Below, one piece after another: positions 24,561 to 36,229 of a stretch of 64,000 nucleotides of DNA. Each line of letters starts with the position of its first letter. Within the stretch, counting starts at the first letter, position 1. Below the pieces are notes generated by a model. It searched no databases. It saw nothing but the letters and a program-made list of their open reading frames with translations, and had not been told where the DNA came from. The stretch comes from Rhyacophila brunnea (Eukaryota > Arthropoda > Insecta > Trichoptera > Rhyacophilidae): the NCBI GenBank assembly GCA_022495005.1, contig JAGYXB010001793.1, positions 2,418,001 through 2,482,000 on the forward strand, written 5' to 3'. Both the position numbers and the translations under genes were made by a program.

Positions 24561-27475
24561 GAGCAGGCAGCAGGTACCTAATAAATGATTCTCTGGCCAT
24601 CGCTAGAACCACCAGTAAACAGTTCCTGAAAATAAGAACGGAATACGTATATTAGGTGCGGGAATCATTTGGCAAACGTACCTTACCAAAACGATGTTTT
24701 CAAACGACAGACACATGGAAAGTCTTCAAGAGAAATATCATGGACAACATTTGCGGTAAATGTTAACAACGTTATTTTGCTTACAATTCTGTCAATACGT
24801 AAACGTATTTTATTGAGGCTTATTGATAATACAATATCAAGAAATTACTAATTATTATCACGGCTGATATTGATAATAGATTTGACGAGTACTTACATAG
24901 TTTTTGACATCTCATAAGGCATTCGGACCCTTCATTGGTCGGTATAGTGTTACGTGGTATGTAGCCAATGAGGTATTATATCGCTAAGTAAGACGCTGAA
25001 AATGTATGATTTGAACGTAAGTACGTCTCCGAAATAAAACTACCACTGATATTTTGATACTATGTCGCCAATATACTGGCTTCATTTTGCCTTATTTAAG
25101 ATTATTGTAGTGACATAGATATATTTTCAAGATATAAATTAATTAGGTACTTACTAGTATTTACTGTGAATGTTAACTGTAACCTTTATTAAATGTAACG
25201 CATTCGAATGCATACTATTCAAAAAAACTAATTATGTACAAATTACATTATTCTGATCACATTTCAGCAAAATAATAATAAGACAAAACTCACCTAAGTA
25301 GCAAAATTCAATATGCAGGTTGTTTCAAAATTAATATAATATATTTTGGTAGGTTGTATTATCATCTTTTCTGGGATAACAAGAATATTATTCATATGAA
25401 CTTAATTATTCTGAAAAATCAAAAGGGGGATGGATACTGGGAACCAGGACAATTATTGAGCGCCGCACTGTCTAATGAAATAAATATACGTTCGTTACGA
25501 TTTTATACGGAAATTAGACGAGAAATTTTAATCAGTTTCTATCCACTACTTAGTAGCTTTAATTCATTTTGCTCTGTTTTCTCTATGTTGCTCTAATGTT
25601 TTTTTTATTGCGGATTGCGAATTATCTTGCCTGAGGTATTATATAAAAAAAAACTCTCTACTCATTGGAACTTAAACATAATATACACCATTAAATCATA
25701 ATTTACGTGTGCATATTTAAATTTTCACCAAGTATTAAATATTCATGTAATAATTTAATTAAAAATAATAATATTAAATATATATTTTGAACATATCTAC
25801 GAGTATAATTCACGAACGTCGATTTATTTTCTAATTTCATTCGATTGCGTGGCGCCCAGTTGTCCAGGCGCTGAATCGTCCTAGACCCTCAATGGTACAA
25901 AAAAATGTTTAAGTTCTACTTGAATCATTTACATAATTTATTTTAGTCAGTTAGCGTATCGGACATTATAATATCAGTTACCTCCAGAATATTATTTTAA
26001 TATTATAATAATATTTTCAACCATGTTTTAAAAATAAACATTTTCTCGGAAAACTAACATATACCTAATATGTAAATTACTTTATTATAATTCTTGAAAA
26101 AAGCGACGCCCACGTGTCGGATATTGTTCAGCTGGTTTAGCGTATTTATACTAAACCTTGTATGTAATATTAACCCGTAACTAAGATAATCGATGAGTTT
26201 GTAAGCGCATTACAAAACTGGCTGCAAACTTCACTTAATTGGCAATAACCTAATATCTACTTAGTAAGTCAAAGTGTCAATCATAATTCATCACCCCTCT
26301 TCTAATAAGAGACAGATAATTAAGTAGATAAGATTTGCAAACGGTTCAAAAGGTACATACTCGATAATTAATAGTTAGACGACAATCGATAAAATGAACT
26401 TATTCAACAAATGTAATTAAAATTCTAATGGATTTAAGTTTTGTTCTATTCCATTTGAGTCATTTTTTGCGACACGGGTTTCGCCTTTCGCCATCTTCAG
26501 GCACAGTGTGCATTCACCAAAAGGCAAATACACACTGACAATGAACACAATTAATTCTACCTTATATAATAAATTAATACAATGAAGTAGAATATAGATA
26601 TTGTCTAAACAGACTTTTATGATTAGTTATACTTGTTAGGTTAGGATAAGAAATATTGAACCTATTAGTTATTTAACTACTAATAGTAGTGGCGAAAAGT
26701 GCGTGTTGAATAAAAGCAAACAATTATCAAGTAAACCAAAATATGAATTTAATTTTAAAACATATATGTTTTTAAAATTAAAATAAATAAAATTAAAAAA
26801 ACTAAAATTCCTGAACCTGAACCTACCCCTTCTTCTGCCAGATGCTTCTGTTTTCTTATAGAATCACTAATGAATGTTTCAGATACGTAAATAACATTTT
26901 TTTCTATGCAAAAAAATAATGAATAACTTAGAAACTCTTCAACATTTGACATTCACGGTATGTAAAAAATAAATAAATTTGAAATAACAAGAGCTTCTTT
27001 TTTACTACACTTTCATATATGTATGATTATTTAATATAACGAAAATGTGGTGGGATATATTTTTAAGACATATTTATTGTTATAATAACACAAATAATTT
27101 TAGAAATCATCTTAAATTAAGATTAATAAAACCATTTTAAAATTACTTTTCTGGCAATAGAAAGGGAATCAGTTTTAATAATTATTATCCGCTAGGTGGT
27201 GTAATAGATTTTTATAAAAAAAAATGTAAATTTTGTATGTAATTATGATCCAATAATTTTATACAATCGACCAAAACAACATGATATCACTGTAATTATG
27301 GTGTTTTAATAAATAAAATATAATAACTAATTAATCAGACACTTGGCCATCGATAAAAAAACATAACTATATTTTTTTAAGGCAAACATTAAACGGACGT
27401 TTAGTAACGGGCTTAGCCACTGACTGCCATTAACTAGTTTTCATTGGGATAAAACTAATCCTAGTAAACAGAAAG
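24561..27475. other. AT-rich sequence, no gene recognised
   Basis: Nothing supportable except a phrase at 26,465-26,505 (gcgacacgggtttcgccttt, cgccatcttcagg) similar in style to 29,425-29,510 (gaggtagacgaaaccggt). Such strings are common at ends of insect retroelements, but the evidence is too thin to call one. Confidence 0.35.
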
Positions 27476-27479
27476 GAAA

Positions 27480-27720
27480 TTAACTATCCGTCCACTGACA
27501 AGCTCTACGACGTAGCACCGTAGACCCAGTTTCATCGTATTCATTTCAAAAGTCGTTCCTAATGCAAAAGTTTTGGGACGGCAGTTTACAGCGGGCGCAG
27601 GTGTTACAGATCGATGACATTAAAAGTTGGCATTTAGGGCGATGATCACTTGTGGGACCGATGCGATTGAGGCAGCTAGCTATCTATCACACCAATAAAA
27701 TCTGTGTGCAAAAAGGAAAG
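27480..27720. other. GC-richer block, possible conserved element
   Basis: A block of mixed composition (gttttgggacggcagtttac; gcgggcgcaggtgttacag; gcatttagggcgatgatcac) flanked by AT-rich DNA. No open frame of note. Listed as a candidate regulatory or conserved non-coding element on composition alone. Confidence 0.2.
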
Positions 27721-28009
27721 CGAAATATTAACATTTTAAAAATACGTTGAACGAGACAAATTATCCATAATGCATACACGGGTAAAGAATGAAAGGAACG
27801 ATTTAAATAAACGCTGCCGAATTAGTAAATATCACATAGAAATATAGAAATTATTCACATATTATTAAATTGTACTGGCAAATGGTGTGGGTGAAAGAAC
27901 GGACAATTTACAGGAGTCGGGAATTCAATTTATGAGTACGTAATAAAAAGTTAATTGAGGAAAAATATTTTAAGTCTTTCAGCACTATAGACGCGCTAGG
28001 CGAGTAGGT
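27721..28009. other. AT-rich sequence, nothing recognised
   Basis: No gene or repeat supported. Confidence 0.4.
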
Positions 28010-28062
28010 GGTCATTAGATATAATTAGCACGCTATTTAAATGTGGTAATTAATTAGTAATT
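28010..28062 (+). repeat. SINE-associated leader repeat, copy 2
   Basis: Second copy of the leader at 21,785: cattagatataattagca, then tatttaaatgtggtaatta and tagtaatta. Again followed about 30 bp later by a tRNA-like head. Confidence 0.6.
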
Positions 28063-28084
28063 ATCTAGTCAGCAGTCAATGAGT

Positions 28085-28235
28085 CCTTCGTAGTCCAATG
28101 GCTATAGAACTGGCTTCATATCCGGGGGCTCCGGGTTCGATCCCTGATGAGGTCACGATACATTTATGTGATATTCTCGGAGCCTAGTTGTTTATGTGAT
28201 TGTTTCTCTTCCACTACTTCTCTACTGTTTCATTA
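28085..28235 (+). repeat. tRNA-derived SINE, family S, with intact A and B boxes
   Basis: The A box TAGTCCAATGG lies at 28,091-28,101 and the B box GGTTCGATCCC at 28,134-28,144, the spacing of a real tRNA gene. The acceptor-stem complement is not evident, so this is a tRNA-derived head rather than a tRNA gene. The body (tgatgaggtcac, ctctactgtttcat) is shared with 57,650-57,790. Of the SINE copies in the window this has the best-preserved promoter. Confidence 0.7.
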
Positions 28236-29353
28236 TATTAGTATTAAAAATAATATGTATATTTAACAAAACTTTCTCTGGATGGTGAACCGTTTTGATT
28301 TAAATGAAAAATCACGTACACTACACATAAAAAAACAATACATTAGCATCTGGATTTAATAACCAGGGCTGCACTGATATACTTTTCATACAGTGAACCA
28401 TAATTTTTAGAATACAACAAGATCAAATAATGCAATACCTACATATAATGCATGGTAATATTATATTCAGCAGACAAACTAATATTTTAAAATACTGATA
28501 AATAAATGTAAATAATGAGAATTATTAGCTATATATAATTTTACAATGATGTATTTAATTATATGTGGGTACATATTATTTCACGCTTTCCAGTTTTCGC
28601 AATCTTTCAAGAATGAGTCAACATTATCTTTAAATTACTATTTATTTGTACACAATGACACTGGTATCAAAATACTATATACTAATATTAATCTGGTGCA
28701 AAATAATAGTCTTGCGTTGAGAATGTACTATTTATTAAAGCGGCCGAACCCGAATATGATTATCTTAAATTATCTGGAATAAGTAAGTATGTAAGGTACT
28801 GTTTTACTTTAATTAACCAAATAATCGTGGTAGTATTTAGAACTTGTTATATCTACAAGAGCGAAGGTTTGTGGTGGCGTGGATGATATTATAGAGAAGT
28901 CAGTAAATACCACAAATTTGATAAGTTCGACTTAAACCATTTCCAAACACACACAGTTAGAATTTAGAATCCGCAGTAAAGTGAATACGTAAGTAGCTAT
29001 CAAGGTCTGGCCGTGAGTATTTAATGCTAGTCGAATTCTTATCTCGTGGAATCCCCAGATAAATTCTACGTGGCGTCTGGGGTTAAATTGAATGTTGGAA
29101 GGATTTGTATTCGCGCGGTAGCCTTCCTATCACTATTTGCTTACATTAATAAACAACAAAAATTGTTTTGTCTGTGAGAGATAACGCTATATTGTGCAAA
29201 AAACAAACTTATTTAATTTAAACGTAGAATACTTAAGATATATTGGCAGGATATATGCGGTGAACGCGTTTTATTCATATCAATTTTACAAACAAAATTT
29301 TAAACTATTAATTTATTTAATTGTGTTAACTGTCAATTCATGGTGGAAATTCT
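28236..29353. other. AT-rich sequence, nothing recognised
   Basis: No supported gene. A 78-codon open frame at 28,546-28,782 lacks any motif. Confidence 0.4.
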
Positions 29354-29572
29354 ATTATTAATTTTATTAAAACACATTTTTTTGTACTGAATGCACTGTT
29401 TTATATTAAATAAATAACTGTAGGTACTGGTTTCATCCGTTTCGCCATTTCGTTATTTTATATTACTTAGTTGAAAATGTCCCTCTGAGGTAGACGAAAC
29501 CGGTACAATCGTTTATTTAATATAAAAAAGCGGATTCAGTACAAAAATGTGTTTTATTAAAATTATTAATTA
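29354..29572. repeat. Foldback inverted repeat, about 80-bp arms
   Basis: Left arm 29,354-29,434 contains ttattaaaacacatt, ttgtactgaatgcac, ttatattaaataaa and ggtactggtttc. The right arm 29,496-29,572 is its reverse: gaaaccggtacaatcg, tttatttaatata, gattcagtacaa and aatgtgttttattaa. About 60 bp lie between the arms. Arms differ at several positions and by small indels, so it is not recent. The loop carries ccgtttcgccatttcgt and ctctgaggtagac. Confidence 0.65.
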
Positions 29573-30944
29573 AACTATTACCCGACAAGTAATAATTTAA
29601 TTTAAAGTAATAATTTTTAGATTTATTAAAAATCACGATACATAAGAAACTACACAATATCTACGTATTAATTTATATTGGCATTTATAGGTGGCAGGAT
29701 ACAATATATTTTAAATAATATCCAATTAACAAAATACGAAAATCTATTTTTTCACAAGTCGAAAACCAGATGCGTGGCAACCATAGAGGTATTAAATAAA
29801 GTGGCAATGTAGTCAATTTAAATATTTATACTTAGCTTATAAAGTAAAAAAAAAACTATATAATAATTATAAAAATATGTATAAATATGTTTTTCTTCGA
29901 ACGTTGAAAACAGTTACGTAGGATTTATAATAAAATTGCACTCGTACCTATGCTCTTGGATCCTTTAAATCATTATTATATCATTAATATCCTCATCCTT
30001 TTTGACAATACGTATGTCTCCAACTCAGTAGTAAACAATCAAAACCTAACATGTTCCATATATATCTAAAATGAGTTATTAGCGGAATAACATTATATTA
30101 TAATTACATACACATCTGGTTGACTTTCAATATTTCCCAAAGAACATCAATTTCATATTGGAAAGAGGCTTAAAAAAGTAACTTTCAAATCGGGTAAAAA
30201 GTCCAATGTTAGTGACATTCACAATGAGACATGTAGATTTTAGCTAATCTGTAGATCATTTTATATTGAGGCTATACTTCAGTTGAGGCATGGTCTAAAA
30301 AGATCGTGGCTAGGCGATGCGCGGATTGTGCAAATGACGCCTGCCGAACGAAATATAATTTGTCATAAAAATTCAACATGCGTCCATTTAATGTAATGTT
30401 TATTGTTATATTACTAATAATAATAGTATATTCATGACATGTTTTCTTTTTCAAGTACATATAAAGTTTTTAAGTCATCTTTACACGATTTAAGAATATA
30501 TTCCTCCGACGCCATGATAAAACAAATTGACGTGCGCACACGTCGACAGTCGGTCTCCAATTGGCGACGAGTGCGAAATTTCGTCGCACCTACTGTTGAA
30601 AATTATTTTCCGTTTTACTGATGTATGTTCTTAAACATATTTTTATTACTAGGATTGCGGGCAAATCGAATTTAAAGAAAAGTTCATTTATCTTTGAACG
30701 GTAAATAGTGAACACGTCCAGTAGAAAATATCATATAGGTGCTGAAAGGTAAAACTCATATATTAATAAATTACTTGATTGTTTCCGTTTTTTGTAAAAA
30801 GTATTCAGATAAAAGATTTTCAGATATTATGTAAAGAATCGTTTCATATACCAATTCGTAAAAGTTCTGGAAATTCTCCGGTGCGAATTCCCGGTTAGAA
30901 ATCCAAGGCATTACGTGGTTGGGGATATATCACCAGGGCATCCA
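29573..30944. other. AT-rich sequence, nothing recognised
   Basis: No gene supported. Slightly GC-richer DNA at 30,490-30,600 overlaps short frames on both strands with no motif. Confidence 0.4.
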
Positions 30945-31330
30945 CGTGAATGTGCGTCCCACGAATGCAGCAGCGAGATAAATAACGCTCGCGCTACGAA
31001 TGCAGGACCGGTCGCCGGACAGACCCGAAAAATCCCAAACCCGAAAGGCAAGAAGCCGTCTCGCAGGCATTACAATTTATCGGCAGGATTGATGGCTTGT
31101 TCGAGAGCCGCCCCGGCGAATTGATGCGGGCGGCGCGTGAGGGGCCGGGGACCGCGGCCCCCGTCAAAAGCGAGAGGGACGAATCACTCCCGGGGGACGC
31201 GTCGGGGCGCCCGGCGTCGGTTTCGCCCTCGCCGTCCCACGGCCGTAAATTCCACAATGGATGCGAGGGAATCGCCATGCCGGAGGCTCGCAGGCAACGT
31301 GACAAAAATCCGAAGACAATCTTTTACACG
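30945..31330. other. CpG-rich island
   Basis: The strongest GC peak in the window apart from the coding exon at 46.5 kb: gaggggccggggaccgcggc, gggggacgcgtcggggcgcc and ttcgccctcgccgtcccacg. Frames are open on both strands for 60-103 codons, as GC-rich DNA gives by chance. The left part, cattacaatttatcggcag followed by gattgatggcttgttcgaga, is not GC-extreme and looks like conserved sequence. No convincing acceptor-donor pair was found, so a CpG-island promoter or conserved enhancer is as likely as an exon. Confidence 0.4.
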
Positions 31331-31419
31331 GAAAAAATCTACACTCGTGACTAATATTTTTATTAACAATAATAGCTACTCAGATTTTATCTATATTTCA
31401 TTTTTTGGATACTCTTACG

Positions 31420-31791
31420 CATGATCCCCCATCCTGAAGCGGGTCCGCATGCTAGGATCTTTGGCGCCCCCCCCTACCTATCGCTAAGGGTAAAGGCAGT
31501 GTGATGGTTTTCCAAATCGTGTACGCGGTAAAAAGTAATGTGTATATTTAGTGTTTTTTTTAATAAATCCATTTGAAATATGGAGATGTCCAGTATCGAT
31601 ACACTATCAAAAATTGTATCGTACAACCACATAATTTTAAATAATAACATTGTTGAAGGAAAATAGCACCGCAGGCGACGTTTTTACTAATACAACAAAT
31701 TTGTGATCTGTTTATCTTACTTATCTGGCCGACTCGCCACGCCCGGCCCCCAGGCTAGAGCCCTTGCCCCCCCCCCCTTGTGGGGGCCATG
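31420..31791. mobile_element. hAT-type MITE family E, copy 2
   Basis: Ends at CATG...CCCCCATCC on the left and TTGTGGGGGCCATG on the right. Interior phrases gggtaaaggcagt, aaaatagcaccgcaggcgac, cttacttatctggccgac and ccccaggctagag repeat copy 1 at 16,921. Flanking octamers CTCTTACG and CTTTTAAG agree at six of eight positions, consistent with an aged duplication. Copy 2 has about 50 bp of extra sequence in the middle (around 31,560-31,640). Confidence 0.65.
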
Positions 31792-32982
31792 CTTTTAAGA
31801 CCATTAGGTATTAATGCATAGGCAATGCATATAAAATAATACATTTTTATGAATGGATTAACGTGACTCAATCACAATAACTGTTTACACGCAACAATGG
31901 TGACTGTCGTTCGTATTTTTTTCGGCAGGTTCACCACGATAGTTCTAGTGCGTGCGTATACATCATCTAAGTTGCAACTATCGCGTGAAAATTTAGAAGC
32001 AGCTGAACTTTTTTGATCCTTGTATGCAGTATTGCAACATGAACGATAATACGTGTGTACATTAGTATTTTACCGCCGTGGTCGCGACAATACGTACTGC
32101 CGTCAGTAAATACATACACGTGTAGACGGGCTATACGATTCTTAAAGCAAATAAACCCCATCTTCGGACACGACCGTACGTAAATAACTTTTGTGTCAAA
32201 TTTTTTCACCCTTGTAATGAGATACCTTCTACCAAACCTTTTGAAAGAAAATGAATTTAGATTACTATACATATTATTATACTAACGGATGTGTGATATA
32301 ATCATGGTTGTAATCATTTGATGGCCGATAAAAAAAATAAAAAAAATATTGACGCCTTATATAGAGATAAGTAATCAGTTTTTATTACAATAACAAAAAA
32401 CCTGGTTATCGTTAATATAATTAATGTTATAGTCGTATTGAGTAGTAGTGGGTGGATGATGTCCAAAATATTGCACGGGCAACAAGAAATGTTACAAATA
32501 TTAAAAATAGACATCATAACTTAAACGCTTATTTTCTAAACAATTGGACAATTCGACTGCTGAATCTGCAAACCAGGTAACTGCACTTTTAAACAAAAAT
32601 GATATTTTGATGGCATTTTGTTATAAAGCATGTTGTCTACGCTTTACAAAAATTTCAAATTCCTAAATCTATAAATACATGCGTTATCGTTCTTTACACA
32701 AAACAGCCAACTGCAGGTGACAAATTTCCAATATCATGAATGGAACAACTCCACTCTTTATATATTTTTTATGTACAAAAGGGAAGCTAAAACAGTGTAT
32801 TAATTCATGGTGCAGCTTATTTGTAAAAAAAATTCAATAGGAATTGTTAAATTCCGCTCAATAGTTAAATTATAAGTTTTTTCTCCTTCCTTAACAGTTT
32901 GCCCAAATGGAGTTAGCGGTTTGAAGATTAAGCAGTCGAATTGTAGTTATTTGAAAAACCAAACAAGATGTTCAGTTAAATG
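31792..32982. other. AT-rich sequence, nothing recognised
   Basis: A minus-strand frame of 101 codons at 31,967-32,272 lacks a recognisable domain. No repeat shared with the window was found. Confidence 0.4.
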
Positions 32983-32986
32983 TTAA

Positions 32987-34379
32987 GGGGGGACATGCTC
33001 GTCGAAGGTCAAAATTAAGTTTTTATTGTATTTTCAAACCATGATCCTGGACACTCCTTAAACGTTGTAGATAATCTATTTATATAATTTTGAAGCCTTA
33101 TTATCCTTTATAGTTATTTTACACATTTGATGACTGCATGAAGTATTTTTGTTACATAAAATAGTATTCTTTTAAACCTCTCGCTCTAATGTTTTAGAAT
33201 AAAGTCATATTTCGGTACATAACTGTGCAGTGGTGTTAGAATTTTTTACATTTATTAATTTTTGAACGCATTTATAAAACCATTAGTATAATTTATTTCG
33301 AGATAATTTTTGTAAAATATTCACGATAAAAAAATATTTTGATAATCTCTGTGATCCCAAATTTGACAAGAATTAGGCATTTTATTATTCAAAAAATCGG
33401 CAAGATTAACACATTTTAAGATGATTTTAAAGATATTTATTATAAGCTATGTCTTTTACCATTCAAGTGTGATAAACATCTTATAAATAATGATTGCTTT
33501 ATATTAATTATTGACCTAAGAATAAGGTAGTGTTTTTTTGAAATACGCCATTTCTTTTGTCATTCCCCAGTGGTTAAGCTACAACATACGGCCGTAGCCA
33601 TAAATTAAAAAACTATAATTAAAGTAGGGAGTAAAATTATGTTAACGCGCGTGTTTGAACATGCACCTAACCGAATTTTTTTTTATTTTTTTTTAAACGG
33701 TACATGTTCAAACACGCGCGTCAATATCATTTTACTCCCTACTTCAATTATAGTTTGTCAATTTATGGCTACGGCCGTATGTTGTAGCTTAACTACTAGG
33801 GAATGATAAAAGAAATGGCGTATTTCAAAAAAACACTACCTTATTCTTAGGTCAATAATTATTATCAAGCAATCATTATTCATAAGATTTTTATCACACT
33901 TGAATGGTCAAAAACATAGCTTATAATAAATATCTTTAGAATCATCTTAAAATGTGTTAATCTTGCCGATTTTTTGAATAATAAAATGCCTAATTCTTGT
34001 CAAATTTGGGATCACAGAGATTATCAATATAATTTTTTATCGTGAATATTTTACAAAAATTATCTAGTAATAAATTATGCTAATGGTTTTATAAATGCGT
34101 TTAAAAATTAATAAATGTAAAAAATCTTAAAACCACTGCACAGTTATGTACCGAAATATGACTATATTCTAAAACATTAGAGCGAGAGGTTTAAAAGAAT
34201 ACTATTTTATGTAACAAAAATACTTCACGCAGTCATCAAATGTTTAAAATAACTATAAAGGATAATAAGGCTTCAAAAGTATATATATAGATCATCTACA
34301 ACGTTTAAGGAGTGTCCAGGATCATGGTTTGAATATACAATAAAAACTCAATTTTGACCATCGACGAGCATGTCCTCCC
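32987..34379. mobile_element. 1.39-kb long inverted repeat bounded by TTAA
   Basis: Two 677-bp arms (32,987-33,663 and 33,703-34,379) are reverse complements with only scattered mismatches, around 95% identity by eye and no net length difference. They surround a 39-bp T-rich spacer. TTAA lies immediately outside both ends (32,983-32,986 and 34,380-34,383). Outer ends read GGGGGGACATGCTCGTCGA and, reversed, GGGAGGACATGCTCGTCGA. TTAA duplication is the hallmark of piggyBac-type integration, so a piggyBac-dependent foldback MITE is the first guess. Neither arm codes for a protein. If transcribed through, it would form a roughly 0.68-kb double-stranded RNA hairpin. A partial relative lies at 21,574. 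Confidence 0.85.
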
Positions 34380-34383
34380 TTAA

Positions 34384-34480
34384 GCACCCGTTCTATGATG
34401 ACAAGTCATAGGTTATTAAATATTTTAGATTTGAGTTAATATGCACATCACCTACTTTATATTATATTAACTATCACTAG
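34384..34480. other. Spacer between two mobile elements
   Basis: Short AT-rich spacer whose last eight bases (34,473-34,480, ATCACTAG) are the left target duplication of the next element. Confidence 0.6.
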
Positions 34481-34821
34481 CAGTGACGTCCCTAGACAAA
34501 ATGCCGCCCCCGGGCAGCGCCAAAATGTAGCCCCAATGTTCATACAGTATTGTGTATCACCATGGACGTCGAAGGGCAACGGATGTAAACTAGACATTGC
34601 GAACTCGACAAAAAAATACAACCTTTTATGTTAATTAATACATTTTTTTCCAACCAGTGAGATGATTTTTTAATGGAAAGATATTTTCGTTATTACGAGT
34701 ATTAAGTTTAGGTGGCTATTTCTGTATATTATACCTAATGATTCTCCTCGATTTGCCGCCTTTCGAGTAACTTGCGCCCCTAAGCGACGCTCAATTTGCC
34801 TACCCCCACGGGACGTCACTG
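34481..34821. mobile_element. hAT-type MITE with perfect 8-bp target duplication
   Basis: ATCACTAG occurs at 34,473-34,480 and again at 34,822-34,829. The ends are CAGTGACGTCCC and, reversed, CAGTGACGTCCCG, a clear hAT-style CAGTG terminus. Subterminal GC-rich blocks (gccgcccccgggcagcgcc on the left, gcccctaagcgacgctcaat on the right) surround an AT-rich core. At 341 bp it encodes nothing. Confidence 0.85.
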
Positions 34822-34829
34822 ATCACTAG

Positions 34830-35738
34830 GATCAGTAACAAAAGAAACAATAATGACATTTATAGGTCTAAGTTAAGTATATTTATATTTTTTTATTTTA
34901 AATTACTGTCACATCACGACACCTATACGGTAACGTAATCTGACATGACGCAAGTGAATTTATTAACACAGTAAGAGAAAGGTTATAGAAAAGATTTTAC
35001 ATGATGTTATATTTCATAAAAACACATATTAATACAAAACTGTATATGTTTTATATATTTAATAATACTATAAAATAGGTCATAATGGACATACATTAGT
35101 AGACAAAATAATCATTTCACAGTAAAATATTAAATTGAATGATATTTAAGAAAATTTTGACACATTGGTACGATTTAAACGACGTGGCATTGAAAACGCG
35201 TCCATTGAAAATCAAATATTTAAGAGAAAAATCGTCGCTTTGGGCAATATTTACGCGTACAATAAATTTGATTTGAGACCCTCTAATGACGTAATCGTCT
35301 ATTTAATTCAACCAACGACGCGAACGATTCGCCGAAAGACGGGAATTTTTGATTGAAAGCGGCTTCGAATTGCTTTCACTACGCTCGCTGTAAGTATACT
35401 AATATAGATTATTTCACAGAAGTATTCCGGTCACTCCAACAATCTCATATACCTATAGATACAATAATAAATTGGCTCTCATCCTAGCTGCCATAATAAA
35501 ATGTAGGTCTCACACGAAAAGGTATCTGTAGGAATACCTACCTATGTTATGTACCAATTTATTGTTGGTATCCCCGAAGACTGGAAAATTCTTCCAAATA
35601 CATTTTTAGGGATCTAAATGTATCTTTTTTATTTTGCTTATTTAGATTAATTTAGAACATACATAATTTTAAAACACATCAGATATATATTATATACTAG
35701 AAAAAACATAAAACACGACCCCCGATGGAACTTGTACC
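34830..35738. other. AT-rich sequence, nothing recognised
   Basis: A frame of 63 codons at 35,165-35,356 lies in DNA with somewhat more CpG (ccaacgacgcgaacgattcg), but has no domain or splice evidence. Confidence 0.35.
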
Positions 35739-35917
35739 TGTATTCACTGGGTTCGCGTCAATGTCTGTTAGCAATGAATCTACGGGCATCTACTTCTAAT
35801 TACTACGAAATTAAGTAGTATTTTTTACATGAAACGCTAATCAAATCACATTATTTTTTTGCTATCGGTTTTTGTGTTTCAAATCCTTCGCACATTGGTG
35901 CGAATCCAGTGAATACA
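35739..35917. repeat. Short inverted repeat pair, 18-bp arms
   Basis: tgtattcactgggttcgc at 35,739-35,756 is the reverse complement, with one mismatch, of gcgaatccagtgaataca at 35,900-35,917. The 143-bp interval is AT-rich. The right arm abuts the family C SINE-like tail, so the pair could bound a small element whose right end coincides with that tail. No target duplication is evident. Confidence 0.45.
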
Positions 35918-35985
35918 GTTTCAAGTCCAGTCGTCGTATTTTTTTAAAAACGAATTTTCTAGTAGGTGTATATATATCCAAGGTA
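35918..35985 (+). repeat. SINE-like tail, family C, copy 2
   Basis: gtttcaagtccagtcgtcgt, then attttctagtaggtgtata and tatccaaggt, matches the order seen at 11,633 and 62,533. The B-box-like gtttcaagtcc begins immediately after the 18-bp inverted repeat arm. Confidence 0.4.
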
Positions 35986-36229
35986 TTTACAAATTATGTA
36001 TGTTCAATATAAACACCGTTACATTCTCAAATCTTGTGAATTAATCGTTGAATGAAAGAAATAGTTTATTTAGATATATTTTTTTAATTGTAATGTAACT
36101 CCATGTTGCACACGCAGTATTTCGAACCCATCAATGACATGGTCATCTAGATGTAGCTAGAGTCCGCACATAGCATAGTCTATCAAACTGAGCCGCCTTA
36201 TATGGCGTAGACAAGAAGGACGAGTCATG

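Noticed and set aside
28085..28150. A tRNA gene
   Set aside because: A and B boxes are present, but paired acceptor-stem halves are not, and the body is shared with another dispersed copy, so a SINE is the better reading.
30994..31424. Overlapping reading frames on both strands in the CpG-rich island
   Set aside because: Five frames are open at once, as expected where stop codons are rare because of high GC; no splice pair or domain supports one of them.
31967..32272. 101-codon minus-strand frame
   Set aside because: Same reasons: no domain, no exon boundaries and nothing to distinguish it from a chance frame.
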